A DNA stretch of 63,920 nucleotides, from contig CAZDVW010000010.1 in assembly GCA_964509205.1 (NCBI GenBank), forward strand, positions 1-63,920, written 5' to 3'. This document shows, one piece after another, positions 42,355 to 51,145 of this stretch. The number at the start of each line of letters is the position of its first letter. Within the stretch, counting starts at the first letter, position 1. The notes beneath the pieces are model-generated. The model had not been told where the DNA came from. It did not search any database and worked only from the letters and a program-made list of their open reading frames with translations. The stretch comes from Duodenibacillus sp964509205 (GTDB taxonomy: Bacteria > Pseudomonadota > Gammaproteobacteria > Burkholderiales > Burkholderiaceae_F). The position numbers were made by a program, and so were the translations under genes.

Positions 42355-43371
42355 ATGAAGCTAAGTGCGCTCTCTGTCGCCGTTGTATTGGGAACGGCCT
42401 CGCTTTGTACACAGGCAGGGCCTGTGCTTGACGCCGTCAAGGCTCGCGGTCAGGTGATTTGTGGTGTTAATACGGCAGCTCCAGGGTTTTCTGCTGCAGA
42501 CTCGCAAGGACGTTGGAGTGGTCTGGATGTTGACACTTGTCGTGCAGCTGCGGCAGCTGTTTTAGGGGATGCGAGCAAAGTTAAATTTGTTCCTCTTTCT
42601 TCGCCTCAACGCTTTACTGCTCTGCAGTCGGGCGAGGTGGATATTTTGGCGCGCAATACAACGTGGTCACTTACGCGAGACGCAAGTCTGGGCGTTGTTT
42701 TTGCTGCGATCAATTATTACGACGGTCAGGGATTTCTCGTTCCAAAAAGTTTGAAAGTTTCAAGTGCAAAGAAATTGAATGGCGCAACAATTTGCGTGCA
42801 GTCCGGAACTAGTTCAGTTCAAGCGCTGGCAGACTATTTCACAGCAAACAAAATGAAATACAAGCCGGTAATGTTTGACACAACGGAAGCGACACAGGGG
42901 GCTTTCTTGTCTGGACGTTGTCAGGTGTACACGACAGATATGAGCGATTTGGCTGGGGCAAGAACTCGGGCTCGCAATCCTCAAGATTATGTCATTCTTC
43001 CTGAAACAATCTCGAAAGAACCTCTTGGCCCGGCAGTTCGAAGAGGAGATGACGAGTGGTTCCAAATCGTTCGTTGGTCGTTCTATACGATGCTGGAAGC
43101 AGAGGAAAATGGTTTAACAAGAGCCAATGTTGACCAGGCGAGAACTGAGAGCAAGAATCCTCAGGTAATGCGCTTGGTTGGAACGGGGGACGATACGGGT
43201 AAGCTTCTAGGACTCGATAAGGATTGGTCTTATCGAATCATTAAGCAGGTGGGAAATTACGGAGAAAGCTGGACAGCTAATTTCGGACCGAAGACCCCGC
43301 TGAATTTGCCCAGAGCACTTAATAACTTGTGGACGAATGGTGGCTTGATGTACGCACCGCCGATCCGTTAA
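42355..43371 (+). CDS. Amino-acid ABC transporter, substrate-binding protein
   Basis: This family 3 periplasmic binding protein of 338 residues resembles AapJ of the general L-amino acid transporter. The signal peptide ends near TQAGP (residues 1-21). The mature part starts VKARGQVICGVN and has AAPGFSAADSQGRWSGLDVD, then LSSPQRFTALQSGEVDIL and CVQSGTSSVQALADYF. The C-terminus LNNLWTNGGLMYAPPIR is typical of AapJ. A hairpin after the stop separates it from the permease genes, which commonly makes the binding protein more abundant. The substrate is inferred from the family. Confidence 0.88.
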   Translation: MKLSALSVAVVLGTASLCTQAGPVLDAVKARGQVICGVNTAAPGFSAADSQGRWSGLDVDTCRAAAAAVLGDASKVKFVPLSSPQRFTALQSGEVDILARNTTWSLTRDASLGVVFAAINYYDGQGFLVPKSLKVSSAKKLNGATICVQSGTSSVQALADYFTANKMKYKPVMFDTTEATQGAFLSGRCQVYTTDMSDLAGARTRARNPQDYVILPETISKEPLGPAVRRGDDEWFQIVRWSFYTMLEAEENGLTRANVDQARTESKNPQVMRLVGTGDDTGKLLGLDKDWSYRIIKQVGNYGESWTANFGPKTPLNLPRALNNLWTNGGLMYAPPIR

Positions 43372-43393
43372 CGGCTGAAGGTGTACTTTTGAA

Positions 43394-43423
43394 CCCGCGT
43401 AAACTCCTCCCGAGTTGCGCGGG
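43394..43423 (+). terminator. Hairpin between binding-protein and permease genes
   Basis: CCCGCG with AACTC pairs with GAGTT and CGCGGG around the loop CTCCC (one bulged A, one G-T pair). It is followed by AATTCTTTTG. Position and weak T run fit an attenuator or mRNA-stabilising stem that limits permease expression relative to the binding protein. A TATAAT at 43445-43450 just after it could also serve as the -10 of an internal promoter. Confidence 0.65.
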
Positions 43424-43477
43424 AATTCTTTTGCTCCCTGCTCGTATAATGCCCGTTCTTATCAATGGAAATCTTTT

Positions 43478-44653
43478 ATGAAGGCACAAACCGAAGAACA
43501 AAAAATCGGCGATGATGCGTGGCGAAAAAGGGAAGCGGCGCGACGGCGTTCAGACTGGTTGATTCAACTTGTGGTGATTGTTGCAGTCGTGTTCTTTGTT
43601 TGCATGCTTTCTGGAAATGTATCCGAGAATTTAGCCGCTCGGCACATTCGGAGCGGATTTGCTTTTTTGGTTAATTCCGCTGGCTTTGACATTGGTGAAT
43701 CTCTGGTCGCTTTTCAATCGACGGATGCCATGTGGCATGCGTTTGTTGTCGGAATGATCAATACCGTCCGTGTGTCAATATTTTCCATTTTTTCGGCGTT
43801 AGTTCTGGGAGTAGTGGTTGGACTCATGCGATTGGCCGAGCATCCAATCTTACGAGCGCTGGGAACGGCACACGTTGAAATTTATCGCAACATTCCGCTC
43901 ATTATTCAGCTTTTCGCAATTTATCTTGTCATTACGGAACTTTTGCCAGTATCTGACGATGCTTTGCACTTTGGACAGTGGGCCTTGCTTTCCAAAGCAG
44001 GCTTGCAGGTTGCCGTTCCTCAAGAGGGGACTTCTGCTATTTTGTTTTCTTTCGTTATTGCTGTCCTGTTTTTTATGCTCGTTCGAGAGCGGTGTCTTAA
44101 AAACATGACGGAATTAGTCGCATCACTTGTGGGGATAGGAGCGGCTTTTTTTTCTTTCGTGATCACGTGGATTTCTTTCGGATTTGTCGGAGGTTGGAGC
44201 AAGCCCGTTATAGAGGGATTTTCAATTGAAGGAGGCGCTGCTCTCTCGCCGGAATTTTTGGCATTGTGGGTCGGACTGACATTTTTCACATCGGCTTCTA
44301 TTGCAGAAATTGTTCGTGCCGGAGTCCTTGCCGTTCCCCGAGGACAATGGAATGGGGCGCTCTCGTTGGGAATGACAAAGTCGCAGGTTGTTAGTTACGT
44401 TATTTTCCCTCAATCCATGCGGTTAGCCATTCCTCCGTTGGCAAGTCAGTTTATGAATCTGACAAAAAATTCTTCGCTTGCGGTTGTCATTGGTTACCCG
44501 GATTTGGTGGCTGTGGGGAATATGTCTATTAATTCAACAGGGCAGGCGCTTGAAGTGATTGTCATCATCATGACGGTCTACTTGGTTCTAAATTTGGTCA
44601 TTAGCGTTTGTATGAACGCACTTAATGCGCGTGTGCTTCAGGCGCCACGGTGA
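43478..44653 (+). CDS. Amino-acid ABC transporter permease, AapQ-like
   Basis: This membrane subunit (391 residues from ATG at 43478) has the typical long AapQ N-terminal region with additional helices and periplasmic insertion. The conserved HEIYRNIPLIIQLF-type segment and the EAA loop (GQWNGALSLGMTKSQVVSYVIFP) are both present. The second half reads FMNLTKNSSLAVVIGYPDLV. An upstream frame opening at 43415 would add 21 residues without family match and overlap the hairpin. It pairs with the following AapM-like gene; the stop and next start are four bases apart. Confidence 0.88.
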   Translation: MKAQTEEQKIGDDAWRKREAARRRSDWLIQLVVIVAVVFFVCMLSGNVSENLAARHIRSGFAFLVNSAGFDIGESLVAFQSTDAMWHAFVVGMINTVRVSIFSIFSALVLGVVVGLMRLAEHPILRALGTAHVEIYRNIPLIIQLFAIYLVITELLPVSDDALHFGQWALLSKAGLQVAVPQEGTSAILFSFVIAVLFFMLVRERCLKNMTELVASLVGIGAAFFSFVITWISFGFVGGWSKPVIEGFSIEGGAALSPEFLALWVGLTFFTSASIAEIVRAGVLAVPRGQWNGALSLGMTKSQVVSYVIFPQSMRLAIPPLASQFMNLTKNSSLAVVIGYPDLVAVGNMSINSTGQALEVIVIIMTVYLVLNLVISVCMNALNARVLQAPR

Positions 44654-44657
44654 AATT

Positions 44658-45737
44658 ATGAGAACGGAGAAAGGATTGCTTCTGTGGGATCGGTTGCGTG
44701 CGAACTTTTTTTATTCTCGGTTTGCGACCGGGGTAACGCTTGTTATCGGCTTTCTTATTTGCATCACATCCTTTTATCTTTTTAGTTGGAGCGTTTCCAA
44801 CGCAGTATTTCGCCCTGATCCCGAAGCTTGTTATGCTGCATCTGGGGCGTGCTGGGGGTTTGTTGCTGAAAAGTGGCGATTGATTATTTTCGGACGATAT
44901 CCCTACGAGTTGCAGTGGCGTCCTGCTGTTGCCGTGACTGTTATTCTCGCCATGCTTGTCGCAACCGCCTGTCCAAGGTTTTGGACTCGAACCGGGGCAA
45001 AACTGATATCCGTCGGATGGTTTGCCGCGTTTTTTGTTTTTTTTGCTCTAATGTACGGAGGCCTGTTCGGCCTTTCAAAAATTGATACCGACAGTTGGGG
45101 CGGGTTGCCTCTGACTGTTATCCTGACACTGCTCGGGATGACCCTGTCGATTCCAGTCGGAATTGTTCTAGCGCTTGGAAGGAGAAGTCGATTAGCGGTA
45201 GTTCGAAGTCTTTCAATCGGATACATCGAGATTGTGCGAGGCGTTCCGCTTATTACGGTGTTGTTCGTTGCAAGCTTTGTTTTCCCTCTTTGGTTGCCCG
45301 CAGATGTTCGGATTGATCCGTTTTGGCGTGTTGTTTGGGGAATTGTCCTGTTTCAGGCCGCTTATATGGCGGAAACTGTGCGAGGCGGACTGCAGACAAT
45401 TTCAGCCGGACAGTTTTTTGCAGCGGATTCTTTGGGACTGTCGTATTACCAAAAGTATGTTTATGTGATTCTCCCGCAGGCACTCGTCGCTGTGATCCCT
45501 GCGTTTGTCAATAGTCTATTGTCGACGTTCATGGATACGTCTCTTGTCACTGTTGTCTCAATGTATGATCTCACAGGAAGCCTTGCATTGGCTTTGGGAG
45601 ATGCTGTTTGGCGCGACTTTTTCCGTGAGGGGTACATTTTCATCGCAGCCATTTACTTCTTCTCCAGCTTCCTGATGAGTCGTTATAGTCAGTGGCTTGA
45701 AAGACACTTTCAAAGCGGGAAACTGAAGGGAAATTAG
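44658..45737 (+). CDS. Amino-acid ABC transporter permease, AapM-like
   Basis: This second permease subunit of the general L-amino-acid type has about eight membrane segments in 359 residues. Family marks are WGGLPLTVILTLLGMTLSIPVGIVLALGRRS, whose run is hydrophobic, then YIEIVRGVPLITVLF, and the EAA loop QFFAADSLGLSYYQKYVYVILPQA. The ATG at 44658 is chosen; a start 11 codons earlier would overlap the aapQ end. In the usual aapJQMP order the ATPase AapP should follow, but it does not: the next gene is a DUF1857-like one. Confidence 0.88.
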   Translation: MRTEKGLLLWDRLRANFFYSRFATGVTLVIGFLICITSFYLFSWSVSNAVFRPDPEACYAASGACWGFVAEKWRLIIFGRYPYELQWRPAVAVTVILAMLVATACPRFWTRTGAKLISVGWFAAFFVFFALMYGGLFGLSKIDTDSWGGLPLTVILTLLGMTLSIPVGIVLALGRRSRLAVVRSLSIGYIEIVRGVPLITVLFVASFVFPLWLPADVRIDPFWRVVWGIVLFQAAYMAETVRGGLQTISAGQFFAADSLGLSYYQKYVYVILPQALVAVIPAFVNSLLSTFMDTSLVTVVSMYDLTGSLALALGDAVWRDFFREGYIFIAAIYFFSSFLMSRYSQWLERHFQSGKLKGN

Positions 45738-45738
45738 C

Positions 45739-46200
45739 ATGACTGGCTATATTCTTGCGCATACGCATGAGTTGGACTCTCCGCTTACTCCGGAAGCTTT
45801 TATGCGCGGAATAGAAGACTTTAGTCGTCGTCCTCATGTGTATATTGATGGATTGGAACAGAGCGAAATTCTTGAAGAAAAACAGGTAGCAGAGCGCAAA
45901 TTTTTTCGACGCCGGCTTTGCTTTGGAAAATTTTCTTTTGAAGACACGGTGACGCTCTCAGACAAGATGGGATTCGTGGAGCAGATTCCAGCAGTCGGAG
46001 AAATAAGTGCTTCTCTTTTTATTATCTGTTTCAAAAAGCTGTCGAGAGATCGAATTCGAGTGAGGTTTACGTATCGAGAGGATGCAAATGTTCAACTGCC
46101 TGAGTTTGTAAAAAAACTGAGGCAGGAGGCATGGGTGGCAAAAGACAGAGGTCTCTTGAAAAAAATAGAAGCGATGTGCTGTTGCAATGGAATTGAGTGA
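45739..46200 (+). CDS. DUF1857 / AtaL-like SRPBCC protein
   Basis: This soluble 153-residue protein probably has the START/SRPBCC helix-grip fold of the DUF1857 (AtaL-like) family. ILAHTHELDSPLTPEAFMRGIEDFSRRPHVYIDGLEQSEI resembles the family start, in which a threefold 'NPLLTREQLWRGL' segment is followed by 'PxxFVPGLDSCEI'; the identification is from memory. Such folds bind small hydrophobic ligands. It begins one base after the permease stop with GAAGGG as ribosome site, so it is coupled to the transporter, but there is no evidence for a shared function. Confidence 0.6.
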   Translation: MTGYILAHTHELDSPLTPEAFMRGIEDFSRRPHVYIDGLEQSEILEEKQVAERKFFRRRLCFGKFSFEDTVTLSDKMGFVEQIPAVGEISASLFIICFKKLSRDRIRVRFTYREDANVQLPEFVKKLRQEAWVAKDRGLLKKIEAMCCCNGIE

Positions 46201-46209
46201 GGATATCAA

Positions 46210-46479
46210 ATGGGAAAACAAAAACGCTTAAGGAAAGAGCGTGCAGAAAAAAAAGAGTTTGAAGAGGCCTTTGAAACACCGCGACGTCCAAAATGGTATT
46301 ACACGGTCTATCGACTAATGTTGGTCTTTGTGGGTTGCCTTGCTTTGACAATCATTGGTGCATGCCTGACGTCCGAGATGTTGCCGAACACCAAATCAGT
46401 ATGGCCGGGGCTACTGACGATTGCTAGTTGGTTTTTCTGGATTTTGTACGTCTTTAAATTTATGAAAATTAAAGATTGA
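46210..46479 (+). CDS. Small two-helix membrane protein, unknown
   Basis: I do not recognise this 89-residue protein. Its N-terminal 30 residues are strongly charged (KQKRLRKERAEKKEFEEAFE). Two membrane segments follow, roughly 38-55 (LVFVGCLALTIIGACL) and 66-84 (WPGLLTIASWFFWILYVF). The end FKFMKIKD is positive. The ribosome site GAGG is six bases before the ATG. It is the last gene of the transporter run and ends before a strong terminator. Codon use looks like its neighbours. Confidence 0.65.
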   Translation: MGKQKRLRKERAEKKEFEEAFETPRRPKWYYTVYRLMLVFVGCLALTIIGACLTSEMLPNTKSVWPGLLTIASWFFWILYVFKFMKIKD

Positions 46480-46487
46480 CAGGAATC

Positions 46488-46534
46488 TTGCAGCAAAAAA
46501 AATGCTCCGATTCGAAAGAATCGGAGCATTTTTT
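46488..46534. terminator. Strong bidirectional terminator
   Basis: Perfect 13-base arms AATGCTCCGATTC and GAATCGGAGCATT (46501-46513, 46518-46530) with a GAAA tetraloop are flanked by A8 on one side and T6 on the other. It serves the rightward transporter run and the leftward uraA gene. Confidence 0.92.
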
Positions 46535-46543
46535 GAAAAGAGA

Positions 46544-47821
46544 CTATTCGTCGCGGCAACGCATAATTGCATTTAGAAGAATGGCTCCGAAAGTTGCGGT
46601 TCCGATGCCTCCGAGAGAGAAGCCTCCCAGATTCAAAGTGAAATCGCCACCGCCGAGAATCATTGTTACTGCTGCGATGATGAGATTGTGATTTTTTCCA
46701 AAGTCCACTTGATTCACAACCCAGATTCTGGCGCCGGCAACAGCGATCAAGCCAAAAACGACGATGGAACAGCCGCCGAGAACCGGTTGCGGAATCGTCT
46801 GAATCAGAGCTCCAAACTTGGGAGAGAATCCGAGAAGAATGGCAAAGCCGGCCGCTATCACGAACAAAAGTGTCGAATAGACACGGTTGGCTGCCATGAC
46901 TCCGATATTCTCACCGTACGTCGTCACGCCAGGGCCACCGACAGAGCCTGCAAGAATTGTTGCAATGCCATCGGAGAAGAAAGCTCTTCCCATGTAGGGA
47001 TCAAGATTCCTTCCTGTCATTGCCGTGACCGCCTTGATATGTCCAAGATTTTCTGCGACAAGGATGATGACAACGGGAGCAATGAGAACAATTGCGTTTA
47101 GAGAAAAAACGGGAGTTTTAAAAGCAGGGAGACCAAACCATGCGGCATTGGCGATAATGGAAAAGTCAATTGGTTTCCCAAGTCCCAACCCGTTTGTCAG
47201 AATGGCATAAACCACATAGGCGACTGCCAAGCCGACCAAAATCAGGAGTTTTTGCATCAGTCCACGTGTATAAACGGCAACGAGACCAACGCTCAAAACA
47301 GTGAACAGAGCCATGCAACCTTCAAAGGTTCCGGTTCCGCAACTGTGCACGGCTGTCGGGGCTAGATTCAAACCGATCACAGCAACGACAGAGCCCGTGA
47401 CGACAGGAGGCATTAATTTTTCAATCCACTGTACGCCGGTTGCCATCACAATGAGACCGACTGCAGCATAGATAACGCCACAAACAACGATGCCACCGAG
47501 AGCAACAGAGATGTTGGCATTCGCTCCGGATCCTGTTACGTATCCCGTGGCTGCAATGACAACGCCAATAAAAGCAAAAGAAGAACCGAGATAACTCGGC
47601 ACATGTCCGCCAACAATCAAAAAGAAAAGAAGTGTTCCGATGCCGCTCATTAACACGGCAACATTTGGGTCAAAACCCATCAAAATCGGAGCCAAGATCG
47701 TCGAGCCGAACATTGCAACGACATGTTGCAAGCCGAGCGCGACCATTTGATTTGCGGGGAGGCGTTCATCAGGAGCGATGACGCCGTCGGTTTTGAGTTT
47801 CCATTGCGGAAAGTAACTCAT
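46544..47821 (-). CDS. uraA: Uracil permease, NCS2 family
   Basis: This uracil:proton symporter has about 14 membrane segments in 425 residues. It shows QMVALGLQHVVAMFGSTILAPI at the N-terminus, the NCS2 signature region VILVAENLGHIKAV (conserved Glu), GVTTYGENIGVMAANRVYST and NLAPTAVH. The ATG at 47821 is favoured because TTGGAG lies seven bases upstream; a start 17 codons earlier adds a non-family leader. The gene stands alone between two terminators. UraA rather than a xanthine/urate NCS2 carrier is inferred from length and signature. Confidence 0.88.
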   Translation of the reverse strand: MSYFPQWKLKTDGVIAPDERLPANQMVALGLQHVVAMFGSTILAPILMGFDPNVAVLMSGIGTLLFFLIVGGHVPSYLGSSFAFIGVVIAATGYVTGSGANANISVALGGIVVCGVIYAAVGLIVMATGVQWIEKLMPPVVTGSVVAVIGLNLAPTAVHSCGTGTFEGCMALFTVLSVGLVAVYTRGLMQKLLILVGLAVAYVVYAILTNGLGLGKPIDFSIIANAAWFGLPAFKTPVFSLNAIVLIAPVVIILVAENLGHIKAVTAMTGRNLDPYMGRAFFSDGIATILAGSVGGPGVTTYGENIGVMAANRVYSTLLFVIAAGFAILLGFSPKFGALIQTIPQPVLGGCSIVVFGLIAVAGARIWVVNQVDFGKNHNLIIAAVTMILGGGDFTLNLGGFSLGGIGTATFGAILLNAIMRCRDE

Positions 47822-48050
47822 GATTTTTCTCCAAGACAGAAGTCCACCTCGAACGACACTTTCGAGGGCCACTTACTGGGGCGAAATTCTATTGAGTAAG
47901 CGGAAGGAAAAGAAAAAGGAGTTGTTTTTTTATGAGTTTGGTTAAAAATGGTTGAAAAAAATAAAATTGTTAAAAAAAGATGACGAAAGTTATTGCAAGC
48001 AGAGGGGCGGATGAGAGAAAATAGCGACCCGGTGTTTTCTCAAGAAATAT

Positions 48051-48085
48051 GTCCCTGATGCCTGTTGCGCAGAAGGGACGTTTTT
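48051..48085 (+). promoter_or_regulatory. Terminator-like hairpin in prfC leader
   Basis: Arms GTCCCT and AGGGAC enclose a 17-base loop with an inner GC pairing and are followed by GTTTTT. The structure ends 20 bases before the prfC start, on the coding strand. It could stop transcripts from the upstream gap or act as an attenuator of prfC. The remainder of the uraA-prfC gap (47822-48050) is AT-rich with no gene. Confidence 0.4.
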
Positions 48086-48105
48086 AATCCAATTTTGCTT
48101 GCCTA

Positions 48106-49704
48106 ATGCCAGAGAATGTTATTGACTCAGAGGTTCGTCGTCGGCGCACTTTTGCGATTATTTCGCACCCTGACGCAGGAAAAACGACACTTACTGAAAA
48201 ATTGCTTTTATTCGGCGGAGCAATTCAATTAGCTGGTGCAGTAAAAGGTCGCAAAGCGGCACGGCATGCAACAAGCGATTGGATGGAAGTTGAACAGCAA
48301 CGCGGTATCTCGGTGACGAGTTCTGTGATGCAGTTCGAATATGCGGGACATATCATCAATTTGCTTGATACTCCGGGGCACGAAGATTTCTCGGAGGATA
48401 CCTATCGAGTTTTGACAGCCGTTGATTCTGTTGTCATGGTGATTGATGCTGCCAAGGGTGTTGAGTCTCAGACAATAAAATTGCTGAACGTATGCCGGAT
48501 GCGAAAGACACCGATCATTACCTTCATCAACAAAATGGATCGTGAGGTTCGAGATCCACTTGACCTCCTTGGTGAAATTGAAAGCATATTGAAGCTCTCC
48601 TGCGTGCCGATCACATGGCCAATCGGAATGGGAAAAACCTTCCGCGGAGTCTTTTCGTTAAAGCAAAATCATCTTGTGAAATTCGCTCCCGGTGAAGCGC
48701 GTCTTTCAGAGAAAACAGAGTTGATCGAGGGATTGGACAATCCTCGATTGGATGAACTTTTCCCAATGGAAATGAAAGAGGTAAGAGATGCGATTGAGCT
48801 TGTTCAGGGAGCGAGTGAGCCTTTCGATCTTGGCAGATTCCTTGCTGGAGAGCAAAGCCCAGTGTTCTTTGGTTCGGGAATCAACAACTTTGGTGTGGAA
48901 GATGTTTTGGATGCTTTGATTCAGTGGGCTCCTTCTCCGTTGGGACGAGAAACGGAATCTCGTCGCGTCGAGCCGACGGAAACTTCATTTTCTGGTTTTG
49001 TCTTCAAAATTCAAGCAAACATGGATCCTCGCCATCGAGACCGTATCGCTTTCCTGCGGGTTTGCTCGGGAAAATATGAGCCGGGGATGAAGGTTGAACA
49101 TGTTCGGCTGGCAAGAGAGATGAAAATTCAAAATGCGTTGACGTTCATGGCAAACGAACGCGTGCATATGCAACAGGCGTATGCAGGGGATATCATCGGC
49201 ATCTATAACCATGGACAACTGCACATTGGCGATACTCTGACAATGGGTGAAACCTTAAGATTTACGGGGATCCCCTATTTTGCACCAGAATTATTTCGTT
49301 CCGCTCGTGCTCGCGACCCGTTAAAGGGGAAACAATTGCATCAGGGATTAAAGGAACTCGGAGAGGAAGGCGCCATTCAGGTTTTTGAAGGTGAATTCGG
49401 GAACCTGATGCTGGGAGCCGTGGGGCCATTGCAGTTTGAAATTGTGGCGCAACGGCTAGCGACAGAATACCGGGTAGACGCTATTTACGAGCAGACAGAT
49501 GTTTCAACTGCCAGATGGTTGGTATTCCCAGATGAAGAGACCCGTAAACTTTTCTGTTCAGAACAAGCGGCACGCTTGGCGAAAGACAGCGAAGGCAATA
49601 CGTGCTATATGGCAACATCCATCTATAACTTGCAAACGACAATGAAGCATTGGCCGAAGGTCGAATTTCGTGTGACGCGAGAGCAGGGGCAAAAATTCAG
49701 TTAA
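48106..49704 (+). CDS. prfC: Peptide chain release factor 3
   Basis: RF3 is the translational GTPase that recycles RF1 and RF2 from the ribosome. The GTPase motifs are complete: AIISHPDAGKTTLTE (G1), the G2 region RGISVTSSVMQFEY, DTPGHEDFSEDTYRVL (G3) and INKMDRE (G4). The length of 532 is normal (E. coli 529). Domains II and III follow (FSGFVFKIQANMDPRHRDRIAFLRV). The ribosome site is weak, and a terminator-like hairpin lies 20 bases upstream. Confidence 0.97.
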   Translation: MPENVIDSEVRRRRTFAIISHPDAGKTTLTEKLLLFGGAIQLAGAVKGRKAARHATSDWMEVEQQRGISVTSSVMQFEYAGHIINLLDTPGHEDFSEDTYRVLTAVDSVVMVIDAAKGVESQTIKLLNVCRMRKTPIITFINKMDREVRDPLDLLGEIESILKLSCVPITWPIGMGKTFRGVFSLKQNHLVKFAPGEARLSEKTELIEGLDNPRLDELFPMEMKEVRDAIELVQGASEPFDLGRFLAGEQSPVFFGSGINNFGVEDVLDALIQWAPSPLGRETESRRVEPTETSFSGFVFKIQANMDPRHRDRIAFLRVCSGKYEPGMKVEHVRLAREMKIQNALTFMANERVHMQQAYAGDIIGIYNHGQLHIGDTLTMGETLRFTGIPYFAPELFRSARARDPLKGKQLHQGLKELGEEGAIQVFEGEFGNLMLGAVGPLQFEIVAQRLATEYRVDAIYEQTDVSTARWLVFPDEETRKLFCSEQAARLAKDSEGNTCYMATSIYNLQTTMKHWPKVEFRVTREQGQKFS

Positions 49705-49959
49705 GAGGAAAGGTTCTAAGTTTTGAACGAACTGAATTAGTCCCAAGCAAATCGTTTTTCGGAATTTTTCTCGAAAAAATGAAAACAGTTGCTGCGGCTT
49801 CGCTGCTGTAGCCCTGCTCGAAAAGTTTACGTTTCCTTTTTTCCTTCTGTTGGGGCGTTTTCCGCCCATAAAATGTCCCCGTCAGCAGGTGGTCTACTAG
49901 ACGGGGCAGTTTAGTTTTTGCTACTGTTTTTCAATAAAGTGATTGAGTTTGTTGAGCCG
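49705..49959. terminator. Convergent intergenic region with two GC-rich hairpins
   Basis: Hairpin 1 is GGGCG-TTTTC-CGCCC (about 49852-49866). Hairpin 2 pairs CCCCGTC (49877-49883) with GACGGGG (49900-49906) over a 16-base loop, then CAGTTTAGTTTTTG on the plus strand. They lie between the convergent prfC and M20 genes. The 49780-49820 part (TTGCTGCGGCTTCGCTGCTGTAG) also has local self-complementarity. I matched none of it to a known RNA family. Confidence 0.5.
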
Positions 49960-51076
49960 TCAAATAAGTTCAAGAAATTTTTTAAGCATTAGTGTGCGCT
50001 CTTCGACAGTATCTAGCCGAAGAAATTCGTGGTCTGTATGGTAGTCACCTCCGGCTGGACCACATCCGTCAATGACGGGGGTTCCCATTAATGCAAGATT
50101 GTTTCCGTCAGAAGCTCCGCCTGCATCAACGAACTTCGCTGTGAAACCAACTTCAGTTGCAGCCTGAGAAATTTTTTCAACAAGATCTTTTGTTGCCTCA
50201 GAAAGGGGCATGGCGGGCTTAAAGGTGCTTTGCTCAAATGTTGTGACGATGTCTTCGCCCCAGTTTTTTTTCGGCAAGAGCCTTTAGAGCTTCCTTTTGC
50301 CGAACTTGCTCTTCGTTTGTCCAGTAACGAGTATCAAATTCAACATAAGCATGTTCTGGGATGACATTGCTGACTGTCCCGGCTCGCAATATCCCGGCAG
50401 TGATGGTAGAGCCTGCTTCAAAATTGTTCAATTTATCGGCTTCAAGAACGAAGCGTGCGGCAGCAAGCAGGGCGCTACGACCGTCTTGGGGATTGTTGCC
50501 AGCGTGAGCGGCTCGACCGATAAATTTCACAGTGTAGATAGAAATTCCTTTTCGAGAGCGGACAAGTTCACCATTCGCGCGAGCACCTTCGCAAACAAGA
50601 GCACAACTTGACTGTGCAGCAAGATTGGTTAGCCAAGCATTGGAAAAAAGAGAACCAGTCTCTTCGTCGGGATTGTATGCGACAGCAATCGAAAGACGTT
50701 CAAGATCTTCTGGACGAGCAAGTTTGAGAGCATAAAAGATTGAGAGAACGCCTGCTTTGCAATCGCAACAGCCAGGACCATGAGCAAGGAATCCTTCGAT
50801 TGAAAAAGGTCTGGCGGCAGCTGTCCCATTTGGAAAGACGGTGTCAAGATGAGCATTAAAAAGCACGTCGTAGTGATTTGCCTGAGGTTTGTTCCTCGCT
50901 AAAAGCCCTCGACCAACTCGCGGACCGAGGTCAACAAGTTCACATTGAAAGCCGATTGAATCAAAGTGGCGTTTCATGATTTCGGCAGCCTGTGTGACTC
51001 CCGCCGTATTGGCTGTTCCTGCATCGATGTTGACAAGTTCTTTTAGGTCTTCAATGTATTCTTTCAAGAAGGACAT
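49960..51076 (-). pseudogene. M20 carboxypeptidase G2-like gene with frameshift
   Basis: The family is M20A/CPG2-like zinc carboxypeptidases, which cleave C-terminal Glu from folates or peptides. The first part (about 281 codons from ATG at 51076, with GGAG upstream) holds the metal site: FNAHLDTVFP, HGPGCCDCKAGV, NPDEETGS. The last 100 codons, with VDAGGASDGNNLA and DGCGPAGGDYHTDHEF, are in another frame. The break is an 8-A run on the coding strand (plus-strand T run 50264-50271): with seven A's the two halves join cleanly as AEKNWGED. The gene is thus one base from intact. It could be a sequencing error, a recent mutation, or slippage/phase variation. A divergent promoter region with gph precedes it. 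Confidence 0.85.
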
Positions 51077-51145
51077 GTGAGGCTCCGAGAAGAAGATGAA
51101 AGCGAAGTTTAAAATGAATACGACAAAAACGAAGAAAAGAAAAAA

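Noticed and set aside
47822..48050. Riboswitch or PyrR-type leader before uraA
   Set aside because: The leader of uraA shows no recognisable aptamer or anti-terminator fold; only a normal ribosome site is visible.
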